Shown here one piece after another: positions 7,659-11,155 of a stretch of DNA of 11,155 nt; the stretch's first letter is position 1, and every line of letters begins with the position of its first letter. The stretch lies in assembly GCA_949291975.1 (NCBI GenBank), contig CASEYA010000032.1, positions 1-11,155 of the forward strand. Direction: 5' to 3'. A model generated the notes under the pieces. The model saw only the letters and a program-made list of their open reading frames with translations. It ran no database searches and was not told the DNA's origin. This stretch comes from an uncultured Christensenella sp. GTDB lineage: Bacteria; Bacillota; Clostridia; Christensenellales; UBA1242. Made by a program: the position numbers and the translations under genes.

Positions 7659-9266
7659 TTAATATGTGAATGTTTGAGTTAAATTTCCTGAACAAACAAC
7701 TGGAATAATTCCATAGATAACAGAATATTCTTCTTCAACAGAAATTGATAGCAAACGATAGTTTTCATCAATGCTGAATGTGATGGTGCAGAAGTTAAAG
7801 TCGGTTACTGTAACTCCACTCATTTGAGCAATTTGTTTAACATAATATGTATATGCCATTAAATTGTTTGTGTCTCCCGATTGTGAATTGCTTCTTGTTT
7901 TAAGTGTTAGTGTAGCAGTGTAAACAGAGCCACTTTTTTCAAAAGAACTATTTTTAGCAACCGTTGCATCACATACCACATAAGGCATAAACCAACTTGG
8001 TGTAACACCCCAAAGTTCGTGATAATCGTTCAAAGATTGATTCTTTTCTTCATTCCAAGTGATGCCAAAGTCTTCACTTGCAAGGTCACTTGGAGTTCCT
8101 TTGCTGAAAAGCAAATTATCTGCGCCTTCTTGATAAACTGTCTTAACACCAACTGGAACCATTCCTGTGCTAGCGGTAACCCTTGTTCTTGTTCCGTCTT
8201 TATTTTGAAGTGAACCTGCAACATTTTGCACCACCGCCATTCCAGACACCATGGTGTTAACAACACCTGTTTCTGTCATGGCAAAGTTTGTTTCTTTCAT
8301 CAAATATTCAGCCAGCATAAATGACTGAACTACACCCAGCTCGTCTGGCGAAAGATTTCTGTCAAATTCCTCGATGCCACTCATTGCTTCGGCAACCTGT
8401 GCATCAGTATAGTTAAAGTTTGCACGATTTGCAAAGTTTGAATTGTAATAGTCGCCAACAAAACTTCCACAAACTCCGCCCAGAAAAATCATTAAAATCA
8501 TGGTAAAGATATAGACATTGCGGTGAAAAACTTTAACTTTGCCTTTTTTTGTTACAAATTGTTTTTTGCGAGTCTTTTTTTCTCTTTTGGTTTCATCATT
8601 GTTAAAAGCAAGCACAATTTGCATGTTGTCGCCATATTCATCTGGAACTTTTACACTGTAATCACGATATACATCAACAATTTTAAGCCTGTTTTTCTTT
8701 GCTATGTTTGCAATTTTTTCAATTTCAAAAATTTTAAGTTTAGATTTAAATTTATAGTTTTTGTTGTTAACTTTGTAAACATTAACAACTTTAACCTTTT
8801 CTTTTTTTGTTTTCACCTTGCTTGTTTGAAGCAGTTTGTTGTTATCACTTTGCTTAACCTTTCTGGCAAGTTCCAAAATGATAATTCCATCTTCCTTTAA
8901 GCATTTTGCCATTTTGCCTAGGGCATTATCAATTCCAATATAGTTTTTAAACTTGTTGCAAGCAGAAAACAAAGAAATCACCACATCATATTTATCTTTT
9001 GGCTTGCGCAACCTGAAAAGACTTTTGTTAAATACTTTGCACTCGGTGTTCTCTTCTAAAAATTTTTTTGATTTTCTTGAGGATACAAGAGCAGAAATTT
9101 CAAAGCCTTCTTTTTCAAGAAGTCCAAGAAATTTTCCATTTTCAGAATTTGTATCTAAAATGCTTTTTCGCTGACCAACTTGGCTTTTAATGAAGTTGAT
9201 GTTAGCATCATAGTTAACATCTTTATATATTTCATTGGCAACGCAAATGTTTTTCTTTGCTGTCAA
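7659..9266 (-). CDS. Methyltransferase-like/TM/outer-domain fusion protein
   Basis: The 535-residue protein has three parts. Residues about 15-222 follow the class I SAM-methyltransferase order: motif I region ILDTNSENGKF (36-46), DVVISLF (94-100), a KCLKEDGIIILEL strand (121-133), and a C-terminal helix plus strands (176-222). The glycine-rich SAM loop, usually DxGxGxG, is degraded to DTNSENG, so catalysis is doubtful. A strongly basic stretch (227-249) precedes one membrane helix (about 251-271), predicting an inside N-terminus. Residues 272-535 would lie outside and I recognise no family. The start is TTG at 9266, supported by GAGGT five bases upstream (9272-9276); no Met occurs before residue 119. 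It is first in an operon with the giant protein gene, whose ribosome site overlaps its stop codon. It could be a sensor, an anchor or an assembly partner; this is inference. Confidence 0.7.
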   Translation of the reverse strand: MTAKKNICVANEIYKDVNYDANINFIKSQVGQRKSILDTNSENGKFLGLLEKEGFEISALVSSRKSKKFLEENTECKVFNKSLFRLRKPKDKYDVVISLFSACNKFKNYIGIDNALGKMAKCLKEDGIIILELARKVKQSDNNKLLQTSKVKTKKEKVKVVNVYKVNNKNYKFKSKLKIFEIEKIANIAKKNRLKIVDVYRDYSVKVPDEYGDNMQIVLAFNNDETKREKKTRKKQFVTKKGKVKVFHRNVYIFTMILMIFLGGVCGSFVGDYYNSNFANRANFNYTDAQVAEAMSGIEEFDRNLSPDELGVVQSFMLAEYLMKETNFAMTETGVVNTMVSGMAVVQNVAGSLQNKDGTRTRVTASTGMVPVGVKTVYQEGADNLLFSKGTPSDLASEDFGITWNEEKNQSLNDYHELWGVTPSWFMPYVVCDATVAKNSSFEKSGSVYTATLTLKTRSNSQSGDTNNLMAYTYYVKQIAQMSGVTVTDFNFCTITFSIDENYRLLSISVEEEYSVIYGIIPVVCSGNLTQTFTY

Positions 9267-9271
9267 TTTAT

Positions 9272-9276
9272 ACCTC
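9272..9276 (-). promoter_or_regulatory. Ribosome binding site that fixes a TTG start
   Basis: On the minus strand GAGGT is followed by the five-base spacer ATAAA and then TTG at 9266. No ATG or GTG start that would retain the N-terminal domain exists, so this site decides the start. Confidence 0.75.
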
Positions 9277-9301
9277 GATAAATATATGTAATATATTTAT
9301 C
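9277..9301. promoter_or_regulatory. Perfect 25-bp palindrome, likely operator
   Basis: GATAAATATAT (9277-9287) and its exact reverse complement (9291-9301) flank a three-base centre, GTA. The palindrome overlaps the -10 element of the minus-strand promoter and abuts the Shine-Dalgarno site. The expected transcription start, about seven bases past the -10 (near 9292), falls close to its centre. The transcript would therefore contain only one arm, which favours a protein-binding operator over an mRNA hairpin. The binding protein is unknown and is not evident in this window. Confidence 0.6.
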
Positions 9302-9327
9302 ATACCACACTGCAAGCAAAATATCAA
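9299..9327 (-). promoter_or_regulatory. Sigma-A-type promoter of the giant-protein operon
   Basis: On the minus strand, TTGATA (9322-9327), a 17-base spacer and TATGAT (9299-9304) give one mismatch from consensus in each box. A TG one base before the -10 makes it an extended -10. It lies 33 bases upstream of the TTG start, which leaves a leader of about 25 bases. Confidence 0.75.
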
Positions 9328-9361
9328 GCAAGAATTTAAAAAAGTCCAAAGATTTTTGCTA

Positions 9362-9390
9362 TTGACTTTTTGCCTTATTTTTGATACAAT
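9362..9390 (+). promoter_or_regulatory. Sigma-A-type promoter of the GNAT gene cluster
   Basis: TTGACT (9362-9367), a 17-base spacer and TACAAT (9385-9390) are one mismatch from consensus in each box. The start codon of the first acetyltransferase-like gene is 46 bases further on, behind GGGAGGA (9424-9430). The promoter is back-to-back with the minus-strand promoter, 34 bases between the two -35 boxes, so the two could be separately controlled. Confidence 0.75.
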
Positions 9391-9435
9391 TATCATGTTA
9401 AAAAAGAACAGCAAATTGATACAGGGAGGAAGAAA

Positions 9436-9885
9436 ATGTTAGTTACAAAAACGGGTCGACCATTTTATCTGTCGGCAAAAGAAAATGCCTATAATGATAA
9501 AACTGCATTATATCAAAAGATAACAGCATACAATCTTTCTCATGAGGAAATTGGATATCTAATTTACCGCATATATAGACAGCATGGCAAAGATAAGTCT
9601 TGGCTGTTTAACGTTAATGTTTGTGAGGAATATTTAAACGAAGGCGTTGGTCATGCTCTTATTTGTGCCTATGAAAAAGTGTGCAGAGAAAAGAATATCA
9701 GTGTGATGGAAGGTTTTTTTGAGCCTAACAGTGAGGGGTGGTATCTTGCTGATAAATTTTACTTTAAACACGGCTTTGAAATTGAAGAAGATGAAGATGG
9801 CATTAAATATGTTGTAAAATATCCAAAAAAGGAAGAAGCGCTTCCTAAGGTTAAAGAGAACAAAGATTTTGCTTTAAGTTTTTAA
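9436..9885 (+). CDS. GNAT-family acetyltransferase-like protein, paralog 1
   Basis: The 149-residue protein has the size and pattern of a single GNAT domain, whose members move an acyl group from CoA to an amine. The CoA-binding motif A region is EEYLNEGVGHALICAYEKV (residues 64-82) with GVGHAL at 70-75. The C-terminal FYFKHGFEI (108-116) is the typical Tyr/Gly-Phe motif of the fold. The usual Arg or Gln three residues before the first motif glycine is Leu here, so activity is uncertain. The N-terminus MLVTKTGRPFYL and the C-terminal KENKDFALSF are shared with its two downstream paralogs. There is no signal peptide or membrane helix, so it acts in the cytoplasm. It is first in a three-gene cluster behind a consensus promoter, with GGGAGGA five bases before ATG. 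The substrate cannot be told from sequence. Confidence 0.75.
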   Translation: MLVTKTGRPFYLSAKENAYNDKTALYQKITAYNLSHEEIGYLIYRIYRQHGKDKSWLFNVNVCEEYLNEGVGHALICAYEKVCREKNISVMEGFFEPNSEGWYLADKFYFKHGFEIEEDEDGIKYVVKYPKKEEALPKVKENKDFALSF

Positions 9886-9964
9886 TTGATTTTTAGAAGC
9901 GATAAATATTTAAAGGGAAAAACCGAACAAATCACTTAAAAAATTTGATAGCGGAGAGAAAAAG

Positions 9965-10387
9965 ATGTTAGTAACAAAAAATGGTGCGCCTTTTTATTTG
10001 GAACACAAAAACCGTGAATCTGAATATGGCGACTATGGAGAAATTAAAGCATATAGCCTTGTGCACGAAGAAATAGGCTTTTTGGTGTATGAGAATGACG
10101 ATAAATCTGGCTGGATAAAAGATGTTGGCGTAGATAAGGGTTATTATGACCAGGGCGTAGGGCATGCGCTTGTTTCTGCCTATGAAGAATTTTGCAAACA
10201 GAGTGGAAAGGTTTTTGTTGCCGGTCTTTTCTTTCCAATGGATAGAAGTGCTGAAATTGTCTATAATTTTTATCAAAGACACGGTTATTCTTTGGGTAGA
10301 GATGGTCTGCCAATTATTCGAAAAAGAATAAGTAAAAAAGATAAACCTTTTGCGGTAAAAGAAACAGAATTAGAGAATATTTTTTAA
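9965..10387 (+). CDS. GNAT-family acetyltransferase-like protein, paralog 2
   Basis: This 140-residue cytoplasmic protein is a paralog of the genes on either side. It begins MLVTKNGAPFYL, has the CoA-loop motif YDQGVGHALVSAYEEF (61-76, GVGHAL at 64-69) and ends the fold with FYQRHGYSL (102-110). Tyr stands where the canonical Arg/Gln of motif A is expected. It is the most diverged of the three: the region between the N-terminal block and motif A is shorter, and its tail (FAVKETELENIF) only loosely matches the KDF...F tail of the others. The start has GGAGAG (9953-9958) six bases upstream. The 79-base gap to the gene before it is larger than in a tight operon, but I see no convincing promoter or terminator in it. 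Confidence 0.75.
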   Translation: MLVTKNGAPFYLEHKNRESEYGDYGEIKAYSLVHEEIGFLVYENDDKSGWIKDVGVDKGYYDQGVGHALVSAYEEFCKQSGKVFVAGLFFPMDRSAEIVYNFYQRHGYSLGRDGLPIIRKRISKKDKPFAVKETELENIF

Positions 10388-10408
10388 TTTATAAAAGAAG
10401 GAACAAAA

Positions 10409-10855
10409 ATGCTTGTAACAAAAGATGGAATACCATTTTATTTAATTAGTGACCAACGGGGGTTGGATACCCGTGAGCCTTATTATAAAATCACAGCCTA
10501 TACACTTGGCAGAAAAGAAATAGGTTTTCTTACATATCTGTTATATAAAGATAAAAAAGGCGATTTGCAATCTTGGATATATCAAATTATTACTCATGTA
10601 GATTATCTTGATAAAGGTGTAGGTCATGCACTTATATGTGCCTATGAGCAGGAATGCAGAAAGCGTGGCGTAAAAAAATTTGAAGGGAAATTTGCTCCAG
10701 ATGGAAAGGGGGCTGTGCTTGCTAGACCTTTCTATGAAAGACATGGAGTAAAAATAATAAACACAGAAGACGACCAATTTATCATGAAAGACTTAAATAA
10801 TAATGAAAAAGTTCCGCCCGTTCGAGAAATAAAAGATTTTAAGATGACCTTTTAA
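10409..10855 (+). CDS. GNAT-family acetyltransferase-like protein, paralog 3
   Basis: This 148-residue protein is the closest relative of the first paralog. It shares MLVTKDGIPFYL, the segment YKITAY (26-31), the exact string GVGHALICAYE (70-80), FYERHG (108-113) and the tail PVREIKDFKMTF. As in the other copies, the canonical Arg/Gln of motif A is absent (Leu67), so it may bind acyl-CoA weakly or have a different role. It starts 21 bases after the second copy with AAGGA (10398-10402) ahead of ATG, so these two are probably co-transcribed. A terminator hairpin follows about 80 bases after its stop. No partner gene reveals a substrate. Confidence 0.75.
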   Translation: MLVTKDGIPFYLISDQRGLDTREPYYKITAYTLGRKEIGFLTYLLYKDKKGDLQSWIYQIITHVDYLDKGVGHALICAYEQECRKRGVKKFEGKFAPDGKGAVLARPFYERHGVKIINTEDDQFIMKDLNNNEKVPPVREIKDFKMTF

Positions 10856-10937
10856 GGTTTTATATAAAACAGAGTAAAATTTTGTTAAAACTGCTTTAAA
10901 ATTATAAAAACATATCAAAAAACGCAAATAAAACAAG

Positions 10938-10964
10938 AAAAAACGCAAAAATTTGCGTTTTTTT
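10938..10964 (+). terminator. Bidirectional intrinsic terminator
   Basis: An A-rich arm ending in ACGCAAA (10938-10949) pairs with TTTGCGTTTTTT (10952-10963). The plus-strand side ends in seven T residues. On the minus strand the hairpin is also followed by a run of T (complement of the A tract). It lies between the last GNAT gene and the convergent dapA, 18 bases past the dapA stop, so it probably ends both transcripts. Confidence 0.85.
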
Positions 10965-10981
10965 GTTAATTTTTTTGCAAA

Positions 10982-11155
10982 TTATATTTTCATCACTTTT
11001 TTTAACAGGTTTTTGTTCTTTGATGATGTTGATACCAGTGGAAGTCTGCATTTGCCAACTTTTATTCCCAACAGGTTGAGTGCGGTCTTAACGGGAATGG
11101 GGTTAATGTCACAGAATAACGCCCTCATAAGTGGAAGAAGGTTATAATATAATTC
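10982..11155 (-). CDS. dapA: 4-hydroxy-tetrahydrodipicolinate synthase, C-terminal part
   Basis: The minus strand is open from the window edge to a TAA at 10982-10984, giving the last 57 residues of a protein that starts outside the window. The segment LMRALFCDINPIPVKTALN, then LLGIKVGKCRLPLV, is the characteristic C-terminal region of DapA, including the NPIPVK signature. The enzyme condenses pyruvate with aspartate semialdehyde in the lysine and diaminopimelate pathway, which feeds peptidoglycan synthesis. The catalytic lysine and tyrosine lie in the missing upstream part, so they cannot be checked. The gene converges on the GNAT cluster across a shared terminator. No frameshift or damage is visible in the portion present. 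Confidence 0.9.
   Translation of the reverse strand, partial: ELYYNLLPLMRALFCDINPIPVKTALNLLGIKVGKCRLPLVSTSSKNKNLLKKVMKI

Noticed and set aside
10953..11147. Plus-strand 64-codon open frame at the right edge
   Set aside because: It begins inside the terminator hairpin and lies antisense to the clear dapA C-terminus.

Overview
The window comes from an AT-rich bacterium. Strong Shine-Dalgarno sites, consensus sigma-A-type promoters, TAA stops throughout and a large exported protein with Listeria-Bacteroides (InlB B-type) repeats all suggest a Gram-positive Firmicutes/Clostridia-like anaerobe, perhaps a gut lineage. This placement is inference; no rRNA or other phylogenetic marker is present.

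Layout. Positions 1-333 hold no convincing protein gene but contain strong RNA-like inverted repeats (about 14-150) and a hairpin beside the uppP ribosome binding site. uppP (334-1101, +) encodes the undecaprenyl-diphosphate phosphatase that recycles the cell-wall lipid carrier. It converges on a two-gene minus-strand operon and is separated from it by a terminator hairpin (1282-1316). The operon runs from a sigma-A-type promoter (9299-9327). It first encodes a 535-residue membrane protein (7659-9266) with a methyltransferase-like cytoplasmic domain whose SAM-binding loop is degraded, one transmembrane helix and an outer domain. Ten bases later comes a 2105-residue exported protein (1331-7648) built from about eight modules of roughly 190 residues plus five C-terminal InlB-type repeats. 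A perfect 11+3+11 palindrome covers the predicted transcription start of this operon.

Divergent from it, a second consensus promoter (9362-9390) drives three tandem paralogous GNAT-like proteins (9436-10855, +), which end at an apparently bidirectional terminator (10938-10964). The window closes with the C-terminal 57 codons of dapA (10982-11155, -), the lysine/diaminopimelate pathway enzyme.

How the parts fit. The two edges are housekeeping envelope genes (uppP, dapA). The interior, 1.3-10.9 kb, looks accessory. The most unusual part is the pair formed by a pseudo-methyltransferase/transmembrane/outer-domain protein and a giant modular surface protein, translationally adjacent and under one palindrome-marked promoter. 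I do not recognise it as a described system. A plausible but unproven reading is a membrane-anchored cell-surface module whose smaller partner links the cytoplasm to the outside.
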